Assembly: GCF_019396325.1 (NCBI RefSeq)
Contig: NZ_JAHKRO010000003.1
Location: 124,001-188,000 of the forward strand
Direction of reading: 5' to 3'
Length of the DNA stretch: 64,000 nucleotides
Source: Nonomuraea ceibae
Lineage (GTDB): Bacteria; Actinomycetota; Actinomycetes; Streptosporangiales; Streptosporangiaceae
The notes beneath the pieces were generated by a model. It made no database searches. It was not told the DNA's origin and saw only the letters and a list, made by a program, of their open reading frames with translations. The position numbers and the translations under genes were made by a program. Shown one piece after another: positions 24,229 through 31,638 of this stretch (positions within the stretch are counted from its first letter, which is position 1; each line of letters begins with the position of its first letter).

Positions 24229-25431
24229 GTGCGCAAGATCGCAGCCACCACCCTCGCCGTCCTCACCCCCCTCGCCGGAGCCGCAGCCGTGGCCGGTGCC
24301 GGAGGAGCCGCCGCCGCGACCCCGGCCCCCGCCCCGACCGCGGCCGTGGCGGCGGGGAAGCCGGACCGGTCCCAGGTCGTCGTCATCGGCCACCGCGGCG
24401 CGGCGGGCCACCGCCCCGAGCACACGCAGGGCAGCTACGAGCTCGCCGTCGCCCTGGGCGCCGACTGGATCGAGCCCGACCTGGTGCCGACGAAGGACCA
24501 CGTGCTGGTGGCCAGGCACGAGAACGAGATCTCCGGCACCACCGACGTGTCCCTGCGCCCCGAGTTCGCCGCGCGCAGGACCACCAAGGTCATCGACGGA
24601 CGGAACGTGACCGGCTGGTTCACGGAGGACTTCACCCTGGCCGAGCTGAAGACGCTGCGCGCGGTCGAGCGGCTGCCGTCGATCCGCCAGCGCAACACCG
24701 TCTACAACGGCTACTACCAGGTGCTCACCTTCCAGGAGGTGATCGACCTGGCCGAGCGGATGTCGCGCCAGTACGGCAAGCGGGTCGGCGTGTTCCCCGA
24801 GACCAAGCACCCGACGTACTTCAGGTCCATCGGGTTGCCGCTGGAGGAGCCGCTGATCGAGACGGTCAAGCGCAACGGGCTCAACCGGCCGAACAGCCCC
24901 GTGGTGGTGCAGTCGTTCGAGCCGTCGAGCCTGAAGCGGGTGGCCAAGGACCTGCGCGTGCCGCTGTGGCAGGCGCTCGGCACCAGCGGCCAGCCGTACG
25001 ACCTGAAGGCGGCCGGGGACCCGACGACGTACGCCGACATGATGAAGCCCGAGGGACTGGCGAAGATCGCCGAGTACGCGCAGTGGATCGGGCCGGACAA
25101 GTCCTCCGCCATCCCCGTCAACCCGGACGGAAGCTGGGGCAAGCCGACGACGCTGGTGTCCGACGCGCACCGGGCGGGGCTGAAGATCGGCGTCTACACC
25201 TTCCGCAGCGAGAACCAGTACCTGCCGGGGCCGCTGCGCCGGGGCCAGGTCCCGACGGACCACGGTGACGCGCTCGCCGAGTACCGCGCCCACCTGGACC
25301 TGGGCGTGGACGCCTTCGTCACCGACTACCCGGACACCGCCGCGCTGGCCAAGGCCGAGCGGGGCGGGCCGCACAAGCACGTGCAGCCGAAGCAGTTCGA
25401 CAACGGCCTGCCCGAGGAGGGCCAGGAGTAG
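24229..25431 (+). CDS. Secreted glycerophosphodiester phosphodiesterase
   Basis: This is a 400-residue GDPD-family enzyme. A signal peptide (RKIAATTLAVLTPLAGAAAV) is followed by an Ala/Pro linker. The TIM barrel starts 'VVIGHRGAAGHRPEHT' with the catalytic His/Arg, then EPDLVPTKD and ARHENEISG with metal ligands. Later strands are 'FPETKHPTYF', 'VVVQSFEP' and 'AFVTDYPDTA'. It hydrolyses glycerophosphodiesters to glycerol-3-phosphate and an alcohol outside the cell, supplying phosphate or carbon. GTG 24229 has GGGAG six bases upstream. The length fits the long secreted GlpQ type. Confidence 0.93.
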   Translation: MRKIAATTLAVLTPLAGAAAVAGAGGAAAATPAPAPTAAVAAGKPDRSQVVVIGHRGAAGHRPEHTQGSYELAVALGADWIEPDLVPTKDHVLVARHENEISGTTDVSLRPEFAARRTTKVIDGRNVTGWFTEDFTLAELKTLRAVERLPSIRQRNTVYNGYYQVLTFQEVIDLAERMSRQYGKRVGVFPETKHPTYFRSIGLPLEEPLIETVKRNGLNRPNSPVVVQSFEPSSLKRVAKDLRVPLWQALGTSGQPYDLKAAGDPTTYADMMKPEGLAKIAEYAQWIGPDKSSAIPVNPDGSWGKPTTLVSDAHRAGLKIGVYTFRSENQYLPGPLRRGQVPTDHGDALAEYRAHLDLGVDAFVTDYPDTAALAKAERGGPHKHVQPKQFDNGLPEEGQE

Positions 25432-25481
25432 GGACGCCGGTCGAGCACGATGGAAGAAGCTGACGGGACCGCAGCCGGTGT

Positions 25482-25487
25482 TAGCTT
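25482..25487 (+). promoter_or_regulatory. -10 box TAGCTT of a leaderless DUF1801 gene
   Basis: TAGCTT, six bases (TGCGAA) and then ATG 25494, without a ribosome binding site. Confidence 0.5.
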
Positions 25488-25493
25488 TGCGAA

Positions 25494-25853
25494 ATGTCCA
25501 ACTCCGCGAAGGTTGACGACTTCCTCGACAAGCTCGACCACCCGCTGAAGGAAGAGATGGCCGCCGTCAGGGCCATCATCAGCGCGCATCCGGAAATCGA
25601 GGAAGACGTGAAATGGGGCGGCCCCAGCTTCAGCTACAAGGAGGAGCTGGCCACGTTCAACCCCAGGCTCAAGGACTGCGTCGCGGTCATCTTCCACCAG
25701 GGCGCCCTGCTGACGGACGACACCGGCCTGCTGGAGCCGGGCCCCAAGGGCAAGGCCTACGCCAAGCTGCGCAGCATGGACGAGGTCACGGCCGCCAAGG
25801 CGACGCTGGAGAAGCTGGTGAACGACTGGATCGCGCTGATGGACGCCAAATAG
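25494..25853 (+). CDS. DUF1801 domain protein
   Basis: This 119-residue protein has the DUF1801 (YdhG-like) pattern: 'KVDDFLDKLDHPLKEEMAAV', 'HPEIEEDVKWGGPSFSY', 'FNPRLKDCVAVIFHQGALL' and a C-terminal 'KATLEKLVNDWIALMD'. The fold is a small alpha/beta domain related to frataxin-like proteins; no reaction is established for the family. It is probably read from a leaderless transcript and stands alone. Confidence 0.85.
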   Translation: MSNSAKVDDFLDKLDHPLKEEMAAVRAIISAHPEIEEDVKWGGPSFSYKEELATFNPRLKDCVAVIFHQGALLTDDTGLLEPGPKGKAYAKLRSMDEVTAAKATLEKLVNDWIALMDAK

Positions 25854-25931
25854 CGCGCAGAACAGAGGTTCCCGATCCCTGGACGGCGTCGTGGAGTCGC
25901 AGGAGGAATGGCAGGGCCCCTGGACGTTCAA

Positions 25932-26312
25932 TCACGCGCTGAGGCCGGGGCCGGACCGCAGCGCCCGGAGCTCGGCCTGGAGGCGGGAGCGCAGGTCGGC
26001 GAGGGTGTCCATGCGTTCCTCGACGGTCCGCAGGCGCTGCTCGTACAGCTTGACGGCCGCGTCGCACGGGGGCTCGCCCGCCAGGTCTACGGTCAGGCAG
26101 CCGCTGATCTGCCGGATGTCGTCCGAGGTGAGCCCGGCGGCCAGCAGCGTGCGGATGTTGCGCACCAGGGTCTCGGCGGACGGGTCGTACTCGCGGTAGC
26201 CGTTGCCGCCCCGGACGGCGGTGAGCAGGCCCTGCTGCTCGTAGTAGCGCAGGGCGCGGGTGGTCGTCCCGGTCCGGCGGGCCAGCTCTCCGATGCGCAC
26301 GGTTGCTCCCAC
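25932..26312 (-). CDS. MerR-family transcriptional regulator
   Basis: This is a 126-residue MerR protein: VRIGELARRTGTTTRALRYY as HTH, 'RYYEQQGLLTAVRGGNGYRE' next, and a coiled coil 'YEQRLRTVEERMDTLADLRS'. It lies 24 bases downstream of the MFS gene on the same strand and is probably co-transcribed with it. A MerR-type promoter precedes the MFS gene at 27549-27581, so this regulator most likely switches on the transporter in response to its substrate, as in drug-efflux switches such as BmrR/BltR. Confidence 0.92.
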   Translation of the reverse strand: MGATVRIGELARRTGTTTRALRYYEQQGLLTAVRGGNGYREYDPSAETLVRNIRTLLAAGLTSDDIRQISGCLTVDLAGEPPCDAAVKLYEQRLRTVEERMDTLADLRSRLQAELRALRSGPGLSA

Positions 26313-26336
26313 GGTCGTCGGCCTTCCCTGTGCAGG

Positions 26337-27542
26337 CTAGCGGCGGCAGGCCAGCGCGAACATGGCCAGGCCGAGCAGCGTGAACCCGGAACCGGCCAGC
26401 AGCACCCCCGCCGCGCCTCCGGCGGCCAGCGCCAGCCCGCCGGCCGAGCCTGCGACGGCGATGCCGGCGTACATGGCGCTGGTGTTCAGCGCCAGGGCCT
26501 CCGTGCCGGAGGGGCCGGCGATGCGCAGCAGCCGCGCCTGGCTGGGGGCGTTGAACGCCCAGCCGCCGATCTGCCAGCAGGCCAGCACCAGGGCGAGCAG
26601 CAGCGCCGGCGTCCGGCCGGGCCACAGCCACGCCAGCGCGGTCAGCGTCAGTGTGCCCGCGCTCTGCACCGCGAGAGCCAGGAAGATCGTGCGCTCGGGG
26701 CCCAGCCGGTCGGCGCCCCGGCCGCCGAGCCACGCCCCGGCCATCCCCGCGACGCCGATCACCGCGATGAGCAGCGCGAGCCCGTACGTGGTCACCCCGG
26801 ACAGAGCTTGCGCGATGGGGTCGATGTAGACGAACGTCATCAGGCCGCCGGCTGCGCCGGGCACCATGGCGGCGAGCGAGACGAGCACGGGACGGCTCGC
26901 CAGCGGGGCCAGCCGCCGCCCGAGTGTGAGGGGCGGCGCCTTGTCCAGGGCGGGCATGAACAGCCCCAGGCCGGCGGCCGTCACCAGCGCCAGGGCCGCG
27001 ACGAACAGCATGGTCGAGCGCCAGCCGGACAGGCCGCCCAGCCAGGTGCCGAGCGGGACGCCCGCGAGCAGCGACAGGGTCAGCCCGGTCGCCACGGTCC
27101 CCATGAACCGGCCCGCCCGCCCAGGCGGGGCCAGGACGGCGGCGGTCGCGAACGCGGCCGGGGTGATCATGGAGGCGGTGACCGCGGCCAGGACCCGGCA
27201 GACCATCAGGGCGGTGTACGTGGGAGCGAGCGCGGCCAGGGCATTCAGCGCGGCGAAGACCGGCATCCCGCAGATCATGACGGCCCGGCGGGGCAGCCGC
27301 GCGGTCGCCACGGCGGCCAGGGGCGCGGCGGCGGCGTAGGCCAGGGAGAACGCCGTGACGAGCTGGCCGGCCGCCGATTCGGTCACCCGGAGGTCGGCGG
27401 CGATCTCGCCGAGCACGCCGGCGATGACGAAGTCGTCGGTGCCGATGACGAACGTCAGCAGCGCCAGGCAGAGCAGCCACGCGGGGGAGCGGCCGTGTCC
27501 CGTGGTGGACCGGAGGCGGGCTGCTGGGGTGGGAGCAGTCAT
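26337..27542 (-). CDS. MFS drug-efflux-type transporter
   Basis: This is a 401-residue major facilitator with 12 membrane segments. The N-terminal 'LLTFVIGTDDFVIAGVLGEI' (TM1) and the long antiporter motif C region 'LTLSLLAGVPLGTWLGGLSG' are typical of DHA1 drug:H+ antiporters of the Cml/Bcr/AraJ branch. 'ARLPRRAVMI' corresponds to motif A. The MerR gene directly downstream and the MerR-type promoter point to inducible export of a small toxic compound. ATG 27542 is six bases after TAGCGT, so the transcript is leaderless. Confidence 0.9.
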   Translation of the reverse strand: MTAPTPAARLRSTTGHGRSPAWLLCLALLTFVIGTDDFVIAGVLGEIAADLRVTESAAGQLVTAFSLAYAAAAPLAAVATARLPRRAVMICGMPVFAALNALAALAPTYTALMVCRVLAAVTASMITPAAFATAAVLAPPGRAGRFMGTVATGLTLSLLAGVPLGTWLGGLSGWRSTMLFVAALALVTAAGLGLFMPALDKAPPLTLGRRLAPLASRPVLVSLAAMVPGAAGGLMTFVYIDPIAQALSGVTTYGLALLIAVIGVAGMAGAWLGGRGADRLGPERTIFLALAVQSAGTLTLTALAWLWPGRTPALLLALVLACWQIGGWAFNAPSQARLLRIAGPSGTEALALNTSAMYAGIAVAGSAGGLALAAGGAAGVLLAGSGFTLLGLAMFALACRR

Positions 27543-27548
27543 GCCGGG

Positions 27549-27581
27549 ACGCTAGAACGTTGACCCCGGCGTCAAGGTCAA
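27549..27581 (-). promoter_or_regulatory. MerR-type leaderless promoter of the MFS-merR operon
   Basis: On the minus strand a -35 (TTGACC, 27576-27581) and -10 TAGCGT (27549-27554) flank the dyad GTTGAC-N6-GTCAAG (27559-27576), with a spacer of about 20-21 bases. ATG follows the -10 after six bases. The promoter overlaps the last codons of the racemase gene on the same strand. Confidence 0.7.
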
Positions 27582-28321
27582 GCCCGCTGGGGGAACCGGT
27601 CCGGGAGACCCAGGGAGACGGCGGCGACGCGGCGGGCCAGGAGGCGGGCCGGATCCAGGACGGGGACGGGCACCCGGCGGCTGTCCAGGGCGAGGACGAT
27701 CTCGGTGCAGGCCGCGACCACCCGTTCGGCGCCGCGATCGGCGAGTGCGCGGGCGACCTCGGCCAGGGCGTGCCGGTGCGCCGGGGTGACGGCGCCGGCC
27801 TTGACCGCGGCGATCGCCGCCGACACGCGCTCCTGCTCGTCGCCTGACGGTTCGAGAGGTGCGACGCCCCGGCCGCGCAGCGCGTGCGCGTACAGGCCGG
27901 AGTGCAGGGTGCCGCTGGTGGCGAGCAGCCCGGCGGCGGTGACGCCGTCGGCGGCGAGGGCGTCGGCGGTGACCTCGACGATGCTGACGAGCTCGAGGCC
28001 GGCCTCGTCGGCGAGGCGGGGGACGAAGGCGTGCGCGGTGTTGCACGGCACGGCCAGCACCTCGCACCCGGCGCGGCTGAGCGCCTGGATGCCCTGCCGG
28101 AGCTGCGGGGTCGGGTCCTCGCCGAGGCCGAGCAGGCTCAGCGAGCGGTCGGGGACGCGCGGGTCGCCCCAGATGACGACCGGCACGTGGCTCTGGTCGC
28201 CGTGGGCGGGGGTCTCCTCGACGAGCTTGCCGTAGAAGTCGGCGGTGGCGGCGGGGCCCATGCCGCCCAGGACGCCGACCAGGCGCGGCGGACGGGCCGG
28301 CCGGTGGTGCGACCGGGTCAC
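27578..28321 (-). CDS. Aspartate/glutamate racemase family protein
   Basis: This is a 247-residue cofactor-independent amino acid racemase. 'LVGVLGGMGPAATADFYGKL' opens the fold. The two catalytic cysteines are in AVPCNTAHAF (C93) and VVAACTEIVLAL (C205). The family includes aspartate racemase and broad-specificity racemases. GTG 28321 is used; GGAGAGG lies about ten bases upstream. It is divergent from a double AsnC-type regulator, whose likely operator is at 28389-28400, so amino acid levels probably control it. Confidence 0.9.
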   Translation of the reverse strand: MTRSHHRPARPPRLVGVLGGMGPAATADFYGKLVEETPAHGDQSHVPVVIWGDPRVPDRSLSLLGLGEDPTPQLRQGIQALSRAGCEVLAVPCNTAHAFVPRLADEAGLELVSIVEVTADALAADGVTAAGLLATSGTLHSGLYAHALRGRGVAPLEPSGDEQERVSAAIAAVKAGAVTPAHRHALAEVARALADRGAERVVAACTEIVLALDSRRVPVPVLDPARLLARRVAAVSLGLPDRFPQRA

Positions 28322-28388
28322 GGGATGCGTCCTCTCCTTCGCGGCCGGTGGGACAGCCGCGGGCAACAGGATCGCCGGATAAGGTGAC

Positions 28389-28400
28389 TTTTCGCGAAAA
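28389..28400. promoter_or_regulatory. Perfect palindrome between racemase and asnC-like genes
   Basis: TTTTCGCGAAAA is a perfect 12-base palindrome in the short divergent promoter region, a probable operator for the AsnC-type regulator. Confidence 0.55.
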
Positions 28401-28430
28401 ATGCTGCAATCGGTCATCCAGGGAGGCTCG

Positions 28431-29459
28431 GTGCAGGAATCCGGCAGACTGCTGTCCGAGGCCGAGCTGGAGCTCATCGACGCCCTCCAGATCAACCCCC
28501 GGGCGAGCTGGGTGGACATCGGCCAGGCCACCGGCTCGGACCCGGCCACGGCGGCGCGGCGCTGGCAGCGGCTGACCGGCTCGGGCGAGGCGTGGACCAC
28601 CGTCGCGCTCGGCAAACGGCAGATGCACGAGATGAGCATGGCGTTCCTGGAGATCGACTGCGCGGCGGGCGCGGCCGTCGAGGTCGCGGCGACGCTGGCC
28701 GAGGCCAGGCACCTGATCACCGTGCAGCACGTCGCCGCCGGGCACGACCTGTTCGTGATCGCCGCGGCGGCCTCGATGCCGGCGCTGGCCGACTACCTGC
28801 TCACCGACCTGCCCCGGGTGCCCGGCGTCGCCAAGGTGCGCACCCACCTGGCGACGCGCGTGTTCGAGGCGTCGTGCCGCTGGCGGCTGCGGGTGCTGCC
28901 GCAGGGCGCGGCGGCCGGGCTGGCCAGGCGGAGCGGGCCGCCCGAGTCCACCCGGCGGATGGACGGGATCGACCGGCAGCTCTTCCACGCCCTGCTGGCC
29001 GACGGCCGGGCCGGCTACGCCGAGCTGGCCGCGACCGTCGGCACCTCCGAGCGGACCGTGCAGCGCAGGCTCTCCAGACTCGTCGCCACCGAGGACATCG
29101 ACTTCCGCTGCGACCTGGCCCGCTCGCACGCCGGCTGGCACTCCTCCGCCGTGCTGTGGCTGCGCCTGCCCGACCGCCTCCTGGAGGAGACCGGCACGGC
29201 GCTGCTCGGCTGGCCGGAGACCCGCACCTGCGCCGCCCTGGCCGGGACCAGCAACATGCTGCTCACCGTCGGCCTGCACGCCGTCACCGACCTGCACCCG
29301 CTGGTGATGCGCCTGGAGCGGAAGTTCCCGTACGTGACCGTCGCCGACCGGCAGGTCGTGCTGCGCCAGACCAAGCTGTACGGCAGGCTGCTCGACCCGG
29401 CGGGACGCTGTACCGGGGTCGTGCCCGTCGATCCGTGGAGCCTGGCGCCGCACCCGTGA
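28431..29459 (+). CDS. Double Lrp/AsnC-family regulator
   Basis: This protein of about 342 residues contains two Lrp/AsnC units in one chain. The first HTH is 'LSEAELELIDALQINPRASW' with 'IGQATGSDPATAARRWQRL', followed by a ligand-binding ferredoxin-like domain. The second is 'MDGIDRQLFHALLADGRAGY' with 'VGTSERTVQRRLSRL', followed by a second ligand domain ending near 'VVLRQTKLYGRLL'. GGGAGG four bases before GTG 28431 sets the start; ATG 28401 would place the palindrome just upstream. It probably controls the divergent racemase and nearby amino acid genes. Confidence 0.9.
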   Translation: MQESGRLLSEAELELIDALQINPRASWVDIGQATGSDPATAARRWQRLTGSGEAWTTVALGKRQMHEMSMAFLEIDCAAGAAVEVAATLAEARHLITVQHVAAGHDLFVIAAAASMPALADYLLTDLPRVPGVAKVRTHLATRVFEASCRWRLRVLPQGAAAGLARRSGPPESTRRMDGIDRQLFHALLADGRAGYAELAATVGTSERTVQRRLSRLVATEDIDFRCDLARSHAGWHSSAVLWLRLPDRLLEETGTALLGWPETRTCAALAGTSNMLLTVGLHAVTDLHPLVMRLERKFPYVTVADRQVVLRQTKLYGRLLDPAGRCTGVVPVDPWSLAPHP

Positions 29460-29471
29460 CGGGTGGGGCGG

Positions 29472-30647
29472 TCAGCGGGGCGGCGGGATCAGCTCGCCCA
29501 GCGACTCCCAGGCCAGCCCGGCACGCAGCACCGCCTCCTCGGACCAGGCGACCAACTGCAGGTCGCCGATCGCCAGCGCGGGCAGCCCGAGCGCGGACAC
29601 CACAGCGGTGATCCGGCCGGCCTCGCCCCGGACGGCGGCCTCGTCGCAGCCCGCCCGGGGCGCGGGGCCGCCGAGCGTGGGCATGATCAGCAGGTCCAGC
29701 CCGGTCGTCCGGTCGGCGAACCCGGCCCGCGCGGCGCCCAGCGCCTCGACGGCCGCCGCGTAACGGTCGCGGCCGATCCGGCCGGCGTCGTCGAGCTTGC
29801 GGCGCACGCCGTCGCTGTAGTGACCGGCGTTCCTCGGGTAGGTGGCCTCGTGCGTGCGCCGCGCCTGCGCGCCGACGATCGTCCAGTAGGGCGCGAGGAT
29901 GTCGTACGGCAGCGCGACCTCGCGGAGTCCGGCGCCGAGCCCGGCGAAGGCGGCGGCCTGCGCGCAGCCCTCGGCGACGCCGACCGTCCACCCGGCCAGG
30001 GAGGAGAGCGGGGCGACGGGGGCGCCGGACAGCACCTCCCACACCCGGGCGAGGTCGGCGACCGAGGTGGCCATCGGGCCGACCACGTCGAACATCGGCG
30101 CCAGCGGCGCGACGCCCGCGCCCGGCACCGCGCCCGCGCGGGGCCGCAGCCCGACCACGCCGCAGCAGGCCGCCGGCATCCGCACCGAGCCGCCGGTGTC
30201 GGTGCCCAGGCCGAACCTGGCGATGCCGGCCGCCAGCGCCGCCGCGGTGCCGCCGCTGGAGCCGCCGGGGGACAGGTGCGGGTGGCGCGGGTTGCGCACG
30301 TCGCCCCAGTGCGGGTTCTCGCTGGTCACACCCCAGGCGAACTCGTGCTGGTTGGCCTTGCCCACCAGCAGCGCACCGGCCGACTCCAGCACCTCGACGC
30401 ACGGCGCGGTCGTCAGCGCCTCCTCGGCGCCGTACAGGATCGAGCCCCTGGTGGTGGGGAGGCCGGCCACGTCGATCATGTCCTTGGCCACGAACGTCCA
30501 GCCGTCGAGCGGCCCGCCGGGCGGCCGGGCGGGGAGCGTGGCCAGCCTGTCGATCACGGGGGCCGGGCCGGCCTCGATGAGGATGTTGTGGTCACCGTGC
30601 CGTCTGATGGCCTCGGCCGAAGTGGCGATCGCCGCCGCGCGTTCCAT
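29472..30647 (-). CDS. Amidase-signature family amidase
   Basis: This is a 391-residue amidase-signature enzyme. The Ser-cisSer-Lys triad is visible: K55 in FVAKDMID, the cis-Ser in PGGSSGG (about 130-131) and the nucleophile S154 in DTGGSVRMPA. Length is near the short bacterial amidases (about 390). It hydrolyses a carboxamide to acid plus ammonia or amine. AGGAG lies upstream of ATG 30647. It is 39 bases downstream of the LysR gene on the same strand, so LysR may control it. Context suggests release of an amino acid for the neighbouring importer. Confidence 0.92.
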   Translation of the reverse strand: MERAAAIATSAEAIRRHGDHNILIEAGPAPVIDRLATLPARPPGGPLDGWTFVAKDMIDVAGLPTTRGSILYGAEEALTTAPCVEVLESAGALLVGKANQHEFAWGVTSENPHWGDVRNPRHPHLSPGGSSGGTAAALAAGIARFGLGTDTGGSVRMPAACCGVVGLRPRAGAVPGAGVAPLAPMFDVVGPMATSVADLARVWEVLSGAPVAPLSSLAGWTVGVAEGCAQAAAFAGLGAGLREVALPYDILAPYWTIVGAQARRTHEATYPRNAGHYSDGVRRKLDDAGRIGRDRYAAAVEALGAARAGFADRTTGLDLLIMPTLGGPAPRAGCDEAAVRGEAGRITAVVSALGLPALAIGDLQLVAWSEEAVLRAGLAWESLGELIPPPR

Positions 30648-30686
30648 GGATCTCCTGTCGAAGGTGCTGTGCGGAATTGATAGCGC

Positions 30687-31562
30687 TCAGACCTCCAGGG
30701 CGTCCAGGAGCGCCCGCAGCCTGGCGGTCTCGCGGTCCGGCCTGACCAGGGCGAAGATGCTGCGGCTGGTGTTCAGCCAGGGCACGTCGGCGACGACGAC
30801 GCCGGGGCCGTGCCGGGCCAGCGCCAGGTCGGCGACGAACGCCGCGCCCACCCCGGCCTCGATCAGCGACAGCGTGATCTTGAAGTCGTCGGAGTGGCAG
30901 GCCACCCGGGGGTGCAGGTCCCAGCGGGAGAACACGCCGTCGAAGAACGAGGCGTCGCTGCTGCCCGGGTGGTGCACGATCCACGGCAGGTCGACGAGCT
31001 GCTCGGCCCGGTACGGCGACAGGTCGGGCCAGCTCGCGGGCAGCACCAGCCGGTAGCGGTCCTCGGCGATCCACCGCCTGCTCAGCGCCGACGGCCACGA
31101 CAGCCCCGAGTTGCCCACCTGGTAGACGATCGCCGCGTCCATCTCGCCGCCCGCGCCCAGGTGCGGGATGAGCTGCGACGGCTCGGCGACCGAGATCCGC
31201 ACCCCGGCCAGGTCCGCCTGCTCCAGCTGCCCCAGCACCTCGGCCAGCCGGTCGGCGAAGCTCGGGAACACGCCGAGCCGGATCTGCCGCTCGCTGCCCC
31301 GGTGCACGGCCTGGACGGAGGCGATCATGCGCTCGATGTCGACCAGGACCGTCTCGGCGTGCCTGGCCAGCACCTCCGCCGCGTCGGTCGGCAGCACGCT
31401 GTGCGCCGAGCGCTCGAACAGCCGCACGCCGATCTTCTTCTCCAGCGCGGCCATCTGCTGGGAGACGGCCGAGGAGGTGTAGCCGAGCCGATTCGCCGCC
31501 GCGGCGAAGGAGCCCAACTGGATGACCTCACGCAGAGTGCGAAGGTGTTCCGGCTTCAGCAT
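30687..31562 (-). CDS. LysR-family transcriptional regulator
   Basis: This is a 291-residue LysR protein. The N-terminal HTH is 'LRTLREVIQLGSFAAAANRL' with 'GYTSSAVSQQMAALEKKIGV', then a helical linker and a periplasmic-binding-protein-like effector domain ('IRLGVFPSFADRL', 'GEMDAAIVYQVG', 'LIEAGVGAAFVADLALAR'). It is divergent from the amidohydrolase/ABC operon at 31639 and upstream of the amidase, and is well placed to control both. Confidence 0.93.
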   Translation of the reverse strand: MLKPEHLRTLREVIQLGSFAAAANRLGYTSSAVSQQMAALEKKIGVRLFERSAHSVLPTDAAEVLARHAETVLVDIERMIASVQAVHRGSERQIRLGVFPSFADRLAEVLGQLEQADLAGVRISVAEPSQLIPHLGAGGEMDAAIVYQVGNSGLSWPSALSRRWIAEDRYRLVLPASWPDLSPYRAEQLVDLPWIVHHPGSSDASFFDGVFSRWDLHPRVACHSDDFKITLSLIEAGVGAAFVADLALARHGPGVVVADVPWLNTSRSIFALVRPDRETARLRALLDALEV

Positions 31563-31635
31563 TAGCGTTCCTTGCTCTCAGGGTTGCTAAATGCCGTGTT
31601 TATAGCGCTTCCGCGTTCTTTTAGCTACTCCTACA
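31563..31635. promoter_or_regulatory. LysR-amidohydrolase intergenic region with repeated TAGC/GCTA boxes
   Basis: TTAGC at 31562, GCTAA at 31586, TAGC at 31602 and TTAGCTA at 31621 form spaced dyads, for example TTAGC-N20-GCTAA and GCTA-N13-TAGC. LysR proteins bind such spaced half-sites. TTAGCT or TACTCC near 31621-31631 could be the -10 of the amidohydrolase operon. Confidence 0.45.
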
Positions 31636-31638
31636 GTG

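Noticed and set aside
28322..28720. N-terminal extension of the racemase frame on the minus strand
   Set aside because: It runs antisense to the double AsnC gene; the racemase fold begins after GTG 28321.
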